Below are positions 33,031 to 44,600 of a stretch of 64,000 nucleotides of DNA, one piece after another. The notes beneath the pieces were generated by a model that worked only from the letters and a program-made list of their open reading frames with translations, was not told the origin of the DNA and searched no databases. The DNA comes from Sabellastarte sp. h YS-2021. Its lineage: Eukaryota > Annelida > Polychaeta > Sabellida > Sabellidae. The position numbers were made by a program, and so were the translations under genes. How positions within the stretch are numbered: the first letter of the stretch is position 1; each line of letters begins with the position of its first letter. The stretch is from NCBI GenBank assembly GCA_964017235.1, contig OZ024928.1, positions 84,439,566 through 84,503,565 on the forward strand, written 5' to 3'.

Positions 33031-33926
33031 CAGAATTTTTAAACTACCTGTTCACAGTCAAAAATCTCAAACCAGCTACAATCACTGGTTACAGAACAGC
33101 AATTGCTGATGCTTTGGGTTCACAGGGTGAATTCATTTCAAAAAGTCTAGAACTGAATAGACTTATTGCCAGCTTCACCAGGGATAGACCTAAACCAAAT
33201 AGGTCCATACCTACATGGGACCTCTCATTGGTCCTCTTAGGTTTGACAAAACCTCCCTTTGAGCCTTTGTCAGAGGCTCCTTTGAAGTGGCTAACTTACA
33301 AGACAGTGTTCCTGTTGGCTTTAGCCTCAGGAAAAAGAAGGAGTGAGATACATGCATGGACTCACTCTTCTGTCTCTTCAAGGAGAAATTGGTCAGAAGT
33401 TACTGTCTCTCCTTCTCCGGCCTTCCTGGCTAAAAACCAATTGGCTTCGGATGGCCCTGATTCCATTAAGCCAGTAGTGATACCAGCCCTTACTATCATG
33501 TTGGACAGCTCACTGGTGGAGGACAAGTCACTTTGTCCAGTTAGGGCCCTCAAGGTCTATTTAGAGAAGACCAAATCCATGAGAAAGGGCAAGGCCCTGC
33601 TCTTTGTATCCCTTAGGGAGGGTTATTCTAAGGATATCACAAGAATAACCATTTCCCAGTGGATCAAACACACCATTCAAACTTGCTATCAGTCTTCAGA
33701 TACGGCTGATCAACAGGTCACTCAGGTTAGAGCTCATGATGTTAGAGCTATGGCTGCATCACTTGCATTTAAAGGAGGTATCTCCTTAGAGCAGGTCTTG
33801 AGCTCCTGTTACTGGAAATCCCACAATACCTTTACAAACTTTTATTTGAAGGATATTTGCTGGGAAAATGATGATATCTTTAAGTTAGGTCCCATTGTGT
33901 CTGCACAGCATGTAGTGAACAATTGA
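31017..33926 (+). CDS. DIRS-A tyrosine recombinase ORF (about 969 aa, C-terminal integrase)
   Basis: The C-terminal ~330 residues form a tyrosine recombinase that should integrate circular element DNA. The SAM-like N-domain begins near A-P-Q-R-E-S-S-R-K-V-Y (about 635). The catalytic set is R775 (G-K-R-R-S-E-I-H), H907-x-x-R910 and Y943 (N-F-Y-L-K). The frame is already open from 30990, right after the gag UGA, and in gag phase. The first ATG is 31026. The first ~600 codons overprint the RT-RH-MT ORF and are Ser/Arg/Gln-rich. Whether that part is translated is unknown. The recombinase domain itself is intact. Confidence 0.88.
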   Translation: MAGMVKKPRPSQSSKFTATWLSPRLQVSSKIVENSAHFERISQQKQRWRPPRGSSGHAYKKGDSSCQKTHYSGILQQTFSGSKTHESLATSNRSKYVKPSFTCTDIQDGNSRIYQEIDSKRGVGHLDRPHRRLFPCSNTSTISKISEISDQKRGFSVSSSSFWCRDSSPRVHSHCQRGQTHSSSQEPQNPSISGRLASSVTIKRSMSQRFGKVSSIGPRTRLAYQFSKIGIDTHAKTGFSGLSFRPSEGSSVPNPEETRSAKRSDCFHQKVISLDSKKAHVAHRDFSFLGKNSATRKVTHETFPVVPKVALEVSPVVGHKDSSNRKFPEAPKVVGGYQKSHGRCSYPSSGTQHTGVYRCLTKRLGSSLKRDSVKWSLVKQGSPAPHQCIGAKSCSSSPKGLSGTLTRSNSAHLFRQQHSSSLSEQRRRHTFHRDVCSYLENSCIHKFQKNPDKGKTRTWIPKRHSRLSITKGQGHTDGVVTSPTDIQPNLQSLAHTNGRSFCNSSKLQTSNLCISCPRQKGLENRCIEYLLGRPRRLCLLSSSHPATSNSKNNNIPMQDDSTGSRVARDAMVLGSGGSLDQGTPTAPSLEDTSEAATFQQVPQQRGVPESTCVASGFQESNSGRFSSEVAERIKAPQRESSRKVYQSRWTIYGQWCTENKVDITSTAVPQVAEFLNYLFTVKNLKPATITGYRTAIADALGSQGEFISKSLELNRLIASFTRDRPKPNRSIPTWDLSLVLLGLTKPPFEPLSEAPLKWLTYKTVFLLALASGKRRSEIHAWTHSSVSSRRNWSEVTVSPSPAFLAKNQLASDGPDSIKPVVIPALTIMLDSSLVEDKSLCPVRALKVYLEKTKSMRKGKALLFVSLREGYSKDITRITISQWIKHTIQTCYQSSDTADQQVTQVRAHDVRAMAASLAFKGGISLEQVLSSCYWKSHNTFTNFYLKDICWENDDIFKLGPIVSAQHVVNN

Positions 33927-34417
33927 GACTTAATAATATAATCAGTCTTTATGTTTTCAGGATATATGGATTTGGACTGGAATGTACTAGGACTTTGATT
34001 GTGGAATAAGAATATGGATAAGTCTTCATGTTATGGCTGCTTGGCTTGAGGGACAGCTGCACTCTGACTGTTGGAGTTTTATTCAACTGGGCACAGCTGA
34101 CCTTTGACCCCTGCACTACTGTATAGACAAGGTGGAGGGTTTCATACATATTATTTGATGTACAGTACAGCATGCTGCTTTCATAAGTGGGTGAGTACTT
34201 TACAGCTACTTTATTACAATTACTTTTTACTTTAACAGTACTTGTATTGACTATGACAGTAATAATGATACTAGTATTCATATATGTAGTATATTACAGT
34301 GTTTGTAGTATAACATATTGTGTATGCATTTTTTTGTATCTGTATACCTAAAGAACTCTCCTATAGCACTTGACAGTCCTCAGAAGTCTACCCACCATGG
34401 ACCTCAGGGCTGCATTC

Positions 34418-34522
34418 AAGCTTCTGTTGGGATTATGTAAGTACGTTTTTATGCAATAAAATTGGTTAATTTTATTGTAATTGGAATTTTTATAAATAAA
34501 AATACTTACATAATCCCAACAG
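34418..34522 (+). other. DIRS-A internal complementary region (ICR)
   Basis: It consists of the reverse complement of the left end (AAGCTTCTGTTGGGATTATG ... TTTTTATGCAATAAAA) joined to the reverse complement of the right end (AATTGGTTAATTTTATTG ... ACTTACATAATCCCAACAG). In DIRS-1 of Dictyostelium this region templates completion of the ends and so preserves the circle junction. The match to both genomic ends is essentially exact, so the element is structurally complete. Confidence 0.92.
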
Positions 34523-34567
34523 GGAGAGTCCCACCCTCCTCCCCTCTACCATCTTCTGAGGGGTAGG

Positions 34568-34737
34568 GTCAAAATTAGAATGACAACTTACAGTGGAGAT
34601 ATAACCTCCAGCAGGTGCCCGCTGGGGTTTACGTGTGTACTTTCAGTAAAAAAAATGGCGAGACACATTGTCTGTGTCCTTGACCGAACGGTAGGTCACG
34701 GTAGGTCACGTAAGCTTCTGTTGGGATTATGTAAGTA
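34568..34737 (-). repeat. DIRS-A right inverted terminal repeat
   Basis: Inverted copy of 29225-29394. Outside it lies a right-specific extension of about 47 nt (TTTTTATTTATAAAAATTCC ... AACCAATTTTAT). The outer sequence TTATGTAAGTA resembles a splice donor in the sense of PARP1. Confidence 0.92.
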
Positions 34738-34784
34738 TTTTTATTTATAAAAATTCCAATTACAATAAAATTAACCAATTTTAT

Positions 34785-35500
34785 CAAATAACTCATTCAT
34801 CTACTTTTGGAAGAGCTTTCACATGATGAAGTTCCAGACCCGTAGCTAATTACTCCCCTACTGAAAATTAGTAAATGTGAATTATCTCTAAAAGTATTGC
34901 AGATAGCCAATTTTTCTCAAATAACTCATTCACCTACTTTTGGGAGAGGTTTCACTTGGTGAATTTTCAGAGCCGTAGCTAATTATTCACCTCCTCAAAA
35001 TGAGTAAATGCTAATTATCTCTAAAAGTATTGCGGGTATCCAATTTCTATCAAATTACTCGTTCATCTACTTTTGGGAGAGCTTTCACATGGTGAAGTTC
35101 CAGACCCGTAGCTAATTACTCACCTAATCGAAATGAGTAAATGTGAATTATCTGTAAAAGTATTGCAGATAGCCAATTTTTCTCAAATAACTCATTCACC
35201 TACTTTTGGGAGAGCTTTCACTTGGTGAAGTTTCACACCTGTACTTAATTATTCACCTACTCAAAATGAGTAAATGCGAATTATCTCTACAAGGATTGCA
35301 GATAGCCAGTATTTCTGAAATAACTCATTCACATACATTCTGGAGTGCTTTCAATTAGTGAATTTTCAGATCCGTAGCTAATTACTCACCTACTCAAAAT
35401 GAGTAACTGCCTATTATCACTAAAAGTATTGCAGATAGCCAATATTTCTCAAATAACTCATTCACCTACATTTTGGAGAGCTTTCACATGCTAAATTTTT
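34785..35500. repeat. ~133-bp satellite array, right of DIRS-A
   Basis: Continuation of the 28430-29206 array: about 5 units, increasingly diverged to the right, then an AT-rich ATGCATTAAAATTCATGAAA module to 35600. Confidence 0.88.
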
Positions 35501-35647
35501 TTAATGAATTTTTTAAATAATTTTTAATGCATTAAAATTCATGAAATCATGCACTAAATCAATTATAACTTGAAAAGTATTACATTTAGAGCACCTTGTT
35601 AAAATATGTTATCTTTAGTACATCTAATTTATATGGCGGGAGATAAA

Positions 35648-36172
35648 TGCATGCGTCAGAATGCTTGCTTTCCTTTGTAGTTTATTAAGTTGTTTAATTT
35701 ACCAGAAATAAAATCCCATTCTTCAGCTTGTAGACTCTCTGGTTCTGGTTGATTGATTGGACCCATCCCTGATTGCTTGAATATTTGAATTTTAGCGTAA
35801 AGTAGTTGAAAGTTAGAAGGGTGTTTTTTAAATTATTGTTTAAAAATAGATTGGCTTTACATTGCCTTACAAAATCCATTACCAGACCTACTATATTTAT
35901 TTGAAGCATAGGAAAAGATATGTGTTATGAAAATATACTTTGTGCACAATGTATTTATTTTGAACTCAGTTTATTTTGTGAAACAGATTATGAATACAGT
36001 CACAGATGAAATTTGTGAGCATATGTTTAAAGTGTGATTAAAAATTTAAAAAATTAAAAAAAGTTGTCTTTGATCATGACAAATAATGTGAAAGCACAAA
36101 TGTCTATGTTTACTGCATGTTCAGGTTATATATTTAATGTGGAAATGTTTTACAAGGACTTTGATGTTTCAG
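35648..36172 (+). other. PARP1 intron, no other feature
   Basis: AT-rich intron ending in the acceptor ACTTTGATGTTTCAG. Confidence 0.6.
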
Positions 36173-36244
36173 TATAAAAGGTTTCAATAAACTGAAGCAG
36201 GAAGACAGAGACTTGATTGTGTCGAAACTTGGAAAAGGTGAAAA
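36173..36244 (+). CDS. PARP1: PARP1 exon: post-zinc-finger-2 linker
   Basis: A 72-nt exon in phase 2 that joins the 26950 exon. It encodes S-I-K-G-F-N-K-L-K-Q-E-D-R-D-L-I, matching the PARP1 segment (x-x-L-K-G-F-x-x-L-x-x-E-D) after finger 2. It ends G-K-G-E plus AA (phase 2) at GTAGGT. The next in-frame reading past the donor meets TAG, which supports the splice call. Confidence 0.88.
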
Positions 36245-36711
36245 GTAGGTAATTTGAATATTTTGCTGTTAAATTGGGTCATAGTAATGTTAGTTTTTAT
36301 GGTGCACACTTAAAGAAATGGTATTTGTGCATGCTATACAAGTAAAATCAGTATGAATCAATATTAGATTCGATATCTTGATGCTGCTATCCTGAGTTGC
36401 TTTATTTCTTGTAATTTTTGTGGAATCTATCTACAAAAAATACGGATCAAATTGATAACATGCTTCCAATTTAGATCAAGTCTTCAGACATATGTTTTAG
36501 CATATTTTGTTCTTTAAATTTCAACTTGTAGAGATATTGTAAAATGTTTTTTAAAATAGTGAAATTCTTATCATTTGATGATCTCTTGTGTTATAATTTT
36601 AGTTCTTTTTGCTTTTTAGGCTATAAAGCTACAATTCCTCAACCATTGGTCTGAGAAATCTATGTATGTGGAACTTTGTTTTGATGTATTTTACTTTTGT
36701 CTACCTTGTAG

Positions 36712-36793
36712 AAAGAAGAGAAAGACAGAGGAGGAAAAAGGACCCAGTAAAAAACAGAAAACTGAGGAAACTAAAGAAGAAAAGGCTCTCAGG
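36712..36793 (+). CDS. PARP1: PARP1 exon: lysine-rich nuclear-localisation segment
   Basis: An 82-nt exon in phase 2, after acceptor GTCTACCTTGTAG. It encodes K-K-R-K-T-E-E-E-K-G-P-S-K-K-Q-K-T-E, then E-E-K-A-L-R. The K-K-R-K...K-K-Q-K pattern corresponds to the bipartite NLS between finger 2 and zinc finger 3 of PARP1, and E-K-A-L aligns with the conserved E-K-A-L-K. It ends in phase 0 at a weak donor, GTGGGC. The 95-residue open frame around it is exon plus unspliced intron. Confidence 0.88.
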
Positions 36794-37571
36794 GTGGGCT
36801 ATACTTATTTAACAAGTTTTATTATATTCTGCAGTGTATGCAAGATCCACGATTTATGTAAATCCCATTGTTTTTATGTGACTAAAGGAAATGCCTGTCA
36901 CACTTACACACATGTGATTTTTGTGACAATTATAGTGGTGGTTACATAGTTTTGTGTGGACATTGATATTGAATATCCATGTGGTGCGGTGGAAGGGTTA
37001 GGGGTAGTATATGTCCACTGAAGAGTCCGAATCTGGCATTCCGAAAAAGTTTTATTTTAGGACATCCACCCCCAACTGCTAACAGGAAGTGAAATTTCTC
37101 AAAAGGATATATAGCAGGTCTGATAGAAAAAACTTTAAAAACTACAATAATACAAGATAAAAGTGTAGTTTCTTTAGATTTTGGGTTTATTTCAAATATT
37201 TGCAGTTAAGTGTATAGTAAAACATAAAATTGAGATATTGATCTATGTCTTTGTACATCAATATCGGCAACCCAGTTCTCAAAAAAGTAAATATCGCCAA
37301 TATTGACAATGATGTACCCGCTAAATTTTAGATTTGTTATTCCGTCTGCTGAAGAATTCATTGATATTTTTACTTATTGAAGGATTGTCTTTTCTTTTGA
37401 AGTTCATAAGACTTGATGAATTTCACATTTCATAATCCACAACTACTACTACATTTCTGAAGTGCGGTACAGTGTTGCTTCTGCAATGTGTTTCTTTGGC
37501 CGAATAAATAACTGCAATTGCTTCAAGCATGCCTAACATGTTTATGCAAAAGTATTAGAAATTAAAATAAT
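36794..37571. other. PARP1 intron, no other feature
   Basis: AT-rich DNA. I looked for the exon that should follow (the start of the zinc finger 3 region) here and in the rest of the window and did not recognise it. Confidence 0.5.
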
Positions 37572-40500
37572 TTTTTATGTCAGCTGACTTATCAGTCAGC
37601 TGACATTATGTCGTCACTCTGCGGCGTGGGCGTACACGTCCGCGTGAACAACTTCGTCTCCAAAACTACAAGGCCTAGAGACATGCTGTTTTTTTATGTC
37701 GTCACTCTGCGGCGTGGGCGTCCGCATCCGCGTGAACAACTTCTCCTCCAAAACTACAAGGCCTAGAGACGTGCTGTTTTTTTAAAAAGATACCTTATCT
37801 ATCGAGGATGAAAAATTGTTCAAGGCATGCAAATCTGTCTGTTCGTCTGTTTGCTAGAGACATTACAAGGGGGGTACCCCCACCAAAAGTGTGAAAATTT
37901 CAACACTTAATCACAATTTTCTCAGTGACTATTGCAGGGATTTCTCTCATATCTTGCATATATGTACTAGGCCACAGGTAGATTCTCTTGTGTGAGTATG
38001 AGACCTGGATCTGTCTTACTTTTTTTTAAATAAATTTTTTAAATAATTTTTAATGCATTAAAATTCATGAAATCATGCACAAAATCATTTATAACTTGAA
38101 AACTGTTGCATCTAGAGCATTTTGTTAAAATATGTTATTCAGCTACTTTTTTCATAGCTACAATATGGTGAGTAAGTTGGGTGCCTGTCTCAATAGCTAA
38201 GTGAGTAATAGCTACTTTTGGGCTTTTCAGTAACTTCCATCATGAGTAGAATCACTTGTAACTTAAAAACTATTGCATTTAGAGAATTTCGTATAAATAT
38301 GTTATTCAGCTACTTTTGGGTCAGCTATAACATAGTAACATTTTAGACCTGTAGCTCATGGCATAGCTGAGTAATAGCTACTTTTAGGTTATCACTGTTG
38401 AGTAAATCGCTTATAACTTCAAAACTATTGCAGTTAGAGAATTTCGTATAAATATGTTATTCAGCTACTTTTGGGTCAGCTATAACATAGTAAAATTTCA
38501 GACCTGTAGCTCATGGCATAGCTGAGTAATAGCTACTTTTAGGTTATCACTGTTGAGTAAATTGCTTATAACTTGGAAACTATTGCATTTAGAGTATTTT
38601 GTTTCAATATGTTATTCACCTATTTTGGGATCAGCTATAACATAGTGAAGTTTCAGATCTGTGGCTCATTGCATAGCTGAGTAATAGCTACTTTGAAGTT
38701 CTCACTATTGAGTAAATCGGTTGTAATTGGAAAACTATTGCATTTAGAGAATTTCGTATAAATATGTTATTCAGCTACTTTTGGGTCAGCTATAACATAG
38801 TAAAATTTCAGACCTGTAGCTCATGGCATAGCTGAGTAATAGCTACTTTTAGCTTATCACTGTTGAGTAAATCGCTTATAACTTGGAAACTATTGCATTT
38901 AGAGTATTTTGTTTCAATATGTTATTCACCTATTTTGGGATCAGCTATAACATAGTGAAGTTTCAGATCTGTGGCTCATTGCATAGCTGAGTAATAGCTA
39001 CTTTGAAGTTCTCACTATTGAGTAAATCGGTTGTAATTGGAAAACTATTGCATTTAGAGAATTTTGTATAAATATGTTATTCAGCTACTTTTGGGTCAGC
39101 TATAACATAGTAAAATTTCAGACCTGTAGCTCATGGCATAGCTGAGTAATAGCTACTTTTAGGTCATCACTATTGAGTAAATCAGTTGTAACTTGAAAAC
39201 TATTGCATTTACAGTATTTTGCTTAAATATGTTGTTCACCTACTTTTGGGTCAGCTATAACATAGTAAAATTTCAGACCTGTAGCTCATTGCATAGCTGA
39301 GTAATAACTACTTTGAGGTTCTCACTATTGAGTAAATCAGTTGTAATTGCAAAACTATTGCATTTAGAGAATTTAGTATAAATATGTTATTCAGCTACTT
39401 TTGGGTCAGCTATAACATAGTAAAATTTCAGACCTGTAGCTCATGGCATAGCTGAGTAATAGCTACTTTTAGGTCATCACTATTGAGTAAATCAGTTGTA
39501 ACTTGAAAACTATTGCATTTACAGTATTTTGCTTAAATATGTTGTTCACCTACTTTTGGGTCAGCTATAACATAGTAAAATTTCAGACCTGTAGCTCATG
39601 GCATAGCTGAGTAATAGCTACTTTTAGGTTATCACTGTTGAGTAAATCGCTTATAACTTAGAAATTATTGCATTTAAAGTATTTTGTTTCAATATGTTAT
39701 TCACCTATTTTGGGGTCAGCTATAACATAGTGAAGTTCCAGACCTGTGACTCATTGCATAGCTGAGTAATAGCTACTTTGAAGTTCTCAATGTTGAGTAA
39801 ATCACTTGTAATTGGAAAACTATTGCATTTAGAGAATTTAGTATAAATATGTTATTCAGCTACTTTTGGGTCAGCTATAACATAGTAAAATTTCAGACCT
39901 GTAGCTCATGGCATAGCTGAGTAATAGCTACTTTTAGGTTATCACTGTTGAGTAAATCACTTATAACTTGAAAACTATTGCATTTAGAGTATTTTGTTGC
40001 ATATGTTATTCACCTATTTTGGGGTCAGCTATAACATAGTGAAGTTCCAGACCTGTGGCTCATTGCATAGCTGAGTAATAGCTACTTTGAAGTTCTCACT
40101 GTTGAGTAAATCAGTTGTAATTGGAAAACTATTGCCTTTACAGAAATTTGTGCAAATATGTTATTCAGGTACTTTTGGGTCAGCTATAACATAGTGAAAT
40201 TACAGACCTGTAGCTCATGGCACAACTGAGCAATAGCTATTCTCAGGCACTGACTGTTGAGTAAATCAGCTATAACTTGAAAAAATATTGCATTTGGAGT
40301 ATTTTGTTAAAATACATTGTTCACCTACTTTGGGGTTAGCTATAACATAGTGAAATTACAGACCTATAGCTCATGGCATAGTGGAGCAATAGCTATTTTC
40401 AGGTTCTCACTATTGAGTAAATCAGTTGTAACTTGAAAACTATTGCATTTACAGTATTTTGCTTAAATATGTTGTTCACCTACTTTTAGGTCAGCTATAA

Positions 40501-41698
40501 CAGTGCAAAAATTCAGACATGTAGCTCATTGCATAGCTGAGTAATAGTTACTTTGAGGTTCTCACTCTTGAGTAAATCAGTTGTAACTTGAAAACTATTA
40601 CATTTAGAGTATTTTGTTTAAATATGTTATTCATATAATTTTTGGTCAGCTATAACATAGTGAAATTGCAGACCTTTATGTCATGGCATAGCTGAGCAAT
40701 AGCTTCTTTCAGGTTCTCACTGTTGAGTAAATCATTGTATCCAACCTGTAGGAAATCATGGGCTGGGAATCTATTAATATGGTCCGATTTGACCTTGGAA
40801 CCCTCCTTCAAGGTCAAATGAGGATAGCCAAACTTTAAAGTGCTTATAACTCGCTTATTATTGGTCCTAGAGGTTTCGAATGGAAAACCAACCTATAGAA
40901 AATCATGGGCTGGGAATCTTTTGGTGTGGTCGGATTTGACCTTAGACCCCTCCTTCCAGGTCAAACGAAGATAGCCAAACTTAAAGTGCTTATAACTCGC
41001 GTATTATTGGTCTTGGAGGTTTGGGATGGTAAACCAACATATAGGAAATCATGGGCTGGGATTCTTTTGGTGTGGTCAGATTTGACCTGGGACCCCTCCT
41101 TCAAGGTCAATTGAGGATAGCCAAACTTACAATTGCTTAGAACTCGCTTATTATTGGTCCTACAAGTTTGGGATGGTAAACAAGCTACAGGAAATCATGG
41201 GCTGGGAATTTTTTTGTGTGGTCGGATTTGACCTTGGACCCCCTCCTTCAAGGTCAAACAAGGATAGCCAAACTTAAAAAGTGCCTATGACTCACTTATT
41301 ATTGGTCCGAGAGGTTTGGGATCATGGTAAACCATCCTAAATTCTTTGGATGGGAATCTTTTGGTATGGTCAGATTTGACCTTTGGACCCCTTCTTCATG
41401 GTCGAACGAGGATATTGCATTTATAGTATTTCTTTAAATATTTTTAACCTACTTTTTACACTTAAACAATTACCTTGTTACTTTATTTCATAATACCATT
41501 TGCAGGGCACAACTTTTTTGTCCTTTTCTTCTGTCAGCTTCGGAATATCCTTCGAACATGCTGTTCAGTTACCATTTACTGTATTTCTGTACAGCCCTTT
41601 CCCTGATAATTATGCTTTCCTCTCATTATCACCATCACAAATCAAAAACATTCAGTCAGCTGACACAGTGCCCGTTCACGGGCACTCTCCTCTTGTTT
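37572..41698 (+). mobile_element. Palindrome-capped satellite element, copy 2 (with 5' head)
   Basis: The 5' cap hairpin is at 37578-37605. The GC-rich leader (ATGTCGTCACTCTGCGGCGT) occurs twice in tandem (37607 and 37697), a head duplication of about 90-110 bp. A 155-bp array (38130-40740), a 147-bp array (40740-41410) and a tail with hairpin 41667-41686 follow. It ends CTCCTCTTGTTT, directly joined to the next copy. Confidence 0.62.
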
Positions 41699-44600
41699 AA
41701 TAAATTTTTTTAATAATTTTTAATGCATTAAAATTCATGAAATCATGCACAAAATCATTTATAGCTTGAAAAGTGTTGCATTTAGAGCATTTTGGTAAAA
41801 TATGTTATTCAGCTACTTTTTTCATAGCTACAATATGGTGAATAAGCTGGGTGCCTGTCTCAATAGCTAAGTGAGTAATAGCTACTTTTGGGCTTTTCAG
41901 TAACTTCCATCATGAGTAAAATCACTTGTAACTTAAAAACTATTGCATTTAGAGAATTTCGTATAAATATGTTATTCAGCTACTTTTGGGTCAGCTATAA
42001 CATAGTAAAATTTTAGACCTGTAGCTCATGGCATAGCTGAGTGATAGCTACTTTTAGGTTATCACTGTTGAGTAAATCGCTTATAACTTCAAAACTATTG
42101 CATTTAGAGAATTTCGTATAAATATGTTATTCAGCTACTTTTGGGTCAGCTATAACATAGTAAAATTTCAGACCTGTAGCTCATGGCATAGCTGAGTAAT
42201 AGCTACTTTTAGGTTATCACTGTTGAGTAAATCGCTTATAACTTGGAAACTATTGCATTTACAGTATTTTGTTTCAAATGTTATTCACCTATTTTGGGAT
42301 CAGCTATAACATAGTGAAGTTTCAGATCTGTGGCTCATTGCATAGCTGAGTAATAGCTACTTTGAAGTTCTCACTATTGAGTAAATCACTTGTAACTTAA
42401 AACCTATTGCATTTAGAGAATTTTGTATAAATATGTTATTCAGCTACTTTTGGGCCAGCTATAACATAGTGAAATTTCAGATCTGTAGGTCATGGCATGG
42501 CTGAGTAATAGCTACTTTGAAGTTCTCACTATTGAGTAAATCAGTTGTAATTGGAAAACTAATGCATTTAGACAATTTCGTATAAATATGTTATTCAGCT
42601 ACTTTTGGGTCAGCTATAACATAGTAAAATTTCAGACCTGTAGCTCATGGCATAGCTGAGTAATAGCTACTTTTAGGTTATCACTGTTGAGTAAATTGCT
42701 TATAACTTGGAAACTATTGCATTTAGAGTATTTTGTTTCAATATGTTATTCACCTATTTTGGGATCAGCTATAACATAGTGAAGTTTCAGATCTGTGGCT
42801 CATTGCATAGCTGAGTAATAGCTACTTTGAAGTTCTCACTATTGAGTAAATCGGTTGTAATTGGAAAACTATTGCATTTAGAGAATTTCGTATAAATATG
42901 TTATTCAGCTACTTTTGGGTCAGCTATAACATAGTAAAATTTCAGACCTGTAGCTCATGGCATAGCTGAGTAATAGCTACTTTTAGGTTATCACTGTTGA
43001 GTAAATCGCTTATAACTTGGAAACTATTGCATTTAGAGTATTTTGTTTCAATATGTTATTCACCTATTTTGGGATCAGCTATAACATAGTGAAGTTTCAG
43101 ATCTGTGGCTCATTGCATAGCTGAGTAATAGCTACTTTGAAGTTCTCACTATTGAGTAAATCGGTTGTAATTGGAAAACTATTGCATTTAGAGAATTTTG
43201 TATAAATATGTTATTCAGCTACTTTTGGGTCAGCTATAACATAGTAAAATTTCAGACCTGTAGCTCATGGCATAGCTGAGTAATAGCTACTTTTAGGTCA
43301 TCACTATTGAGTAAATCAGTTGTAACTTGAAAGCTATTGCATTTACAGTATTTTGCTTAAATATGTTGTTCACCTACTTTTGGGTCAGCTATAACATAGT
43401 AAAATTTCAGACCTGTAGCTCATTGCATAGCTGAGTAATAACTACTTTGAGGTTCTCACTATTGAGTAAATCAGTTGTAATTGCAAAACTATTGCATTTA
43501 GAGAATTTAGTATAAATATGTTATTCAGCTACTTTTGGGTCAGCTATAACATAGTAAAATTTCAGACCTGTAGCTCATGGCATAGCTGAGTAATAGCTAC
43601 TTTTAGGTCATCACTATTGAGTAAATCAGTTGTAACTTGAAAACTAATGCATTTACAGTATTTTGCTTAAATATGTTGTTCACCTACTTTTGGGTCAGCT
43701 ATAACATAGTAAAATTTCAGACCTGTAGCTCATGGCATAGCTGAGTAATAGCTACTTTGAGGTTATCACTGTTGAGTAAATCGCTTATAACTTGGAAATT
43801 ATTGCATTTAGAGTATTTTGTTTCAATATGTTATTCACCTATTTTGGGGTCAGCTATAACATAGTGAAGTTCCAGACCTGTGACTCATTGCATAGCTGAG
43901 TAATAGCTACTTTGAAGTTCTCAATGTTGAGTAAATCACTTGTAATTGGAAAACTATTGCATTTAGAGAATTTAGTATAAATATGTTATTCAGCTACTTT
44001 TGGGTCAGCTATAACATAGTAAAATTTCAGACCTGTAGCTCATGGCATAGCTGAGTAATAGCTACTTTTAGGTTATCACTGTTGAGTAAATCACTTATAA
44101 CTTGAAAACTATTGCATTTAGAGTATTTTGTTGCATATGTTATTCACCTATTTTGGGGTCAGCTATAACATAGTGAAGTTCCAGACCTGTGGCTCATTGC
44201 ATAGCTGAGTAATAGCTACTTTGAAGTTCTCACTGTTGAGTAAATCAGTTGTAATTGGAAAACTATTGCCTTTACAGAAATTTGTGCAAATATGTTATTC
44301 AGGTACTTTTGGGTCAGCTATAACATAGTGAAATTACAGACCTGTAGCTCATGGCACAACTGAGCAATAGCTATTCTCAGGCACTGACTGTTGAGTAAAT
44401 CAGCTATAACTTGAAAAAATATTGCATTTGGAGTATTTTGTTAAAATACATTGTTCACCTACTTTGGGGTTAGCTATAACATAGTGAAATTACAGACCTA
44501 TAGCTCATGGCATAGTGGAGCAATAGCTATTTTCAGGTTCTCACTATTGAGTAAATCAGTTGTAACTTGAAAACTATTGCATTTACAGTATTTTGCTTAA

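Larger units (their letters stand above)
29207..34784 (+). mobile_element. DIRS-type tyrosine-recombinase retrotransposon A, apparently complete
   Basis: A 5.6-kb element. It has unlike end extensions, inverted terminal repeats (29225-29394 and 34568-34737), gag, RT-RH-MT and tyrosine-recombinase ORFs, and an internal complementary region (34418-34522). It sits inside a 133-bp satellite monomer. The empty-site sequence is readable from neighbouring monomers as CCAATTTTTAT|CAAATAACTC. There is no target-site duplication, as known for DIRS elements, which integrate by site-specific recombination of a circular DNA. All main ORFs are intact, so it is probably young. Confidence 0.93.
27133..35647. 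mobile_element. Hairpin-capped satellite element with 13-bp terminal inverted repeats, carrying DIRS-A
   Basis: TTTATCTCCCGCC (27133-27145) and GGCGGGAGATAAA (35635-35647) are perfect inverted repeats. The 5' end also folds into a nested hairpin, ATCTCCC...CGGGCT-AA-AGCCCG...GGGAGAT (27136-27168). The interior holds ~160-bp monomers in a ~321-bp dimer pattern (27300-28430), ~133-bp monomers, DIRS-A, more ~133-bp monomers, and a TTTTTAATGCATTAAAATTC module shared with the palindrome-capped family. Without DIRS-A it is about 2.95 kb. No transposase was seen, and no clear target duplication. Confidence 0.55.

Noticed and set aside
36662-36949. 95-codon ORF taken as a gene
   Set aside because: It spans intron, the acceptor, the PARP1 exon 36712-36793 and the next intron. 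Only the exon is coding.
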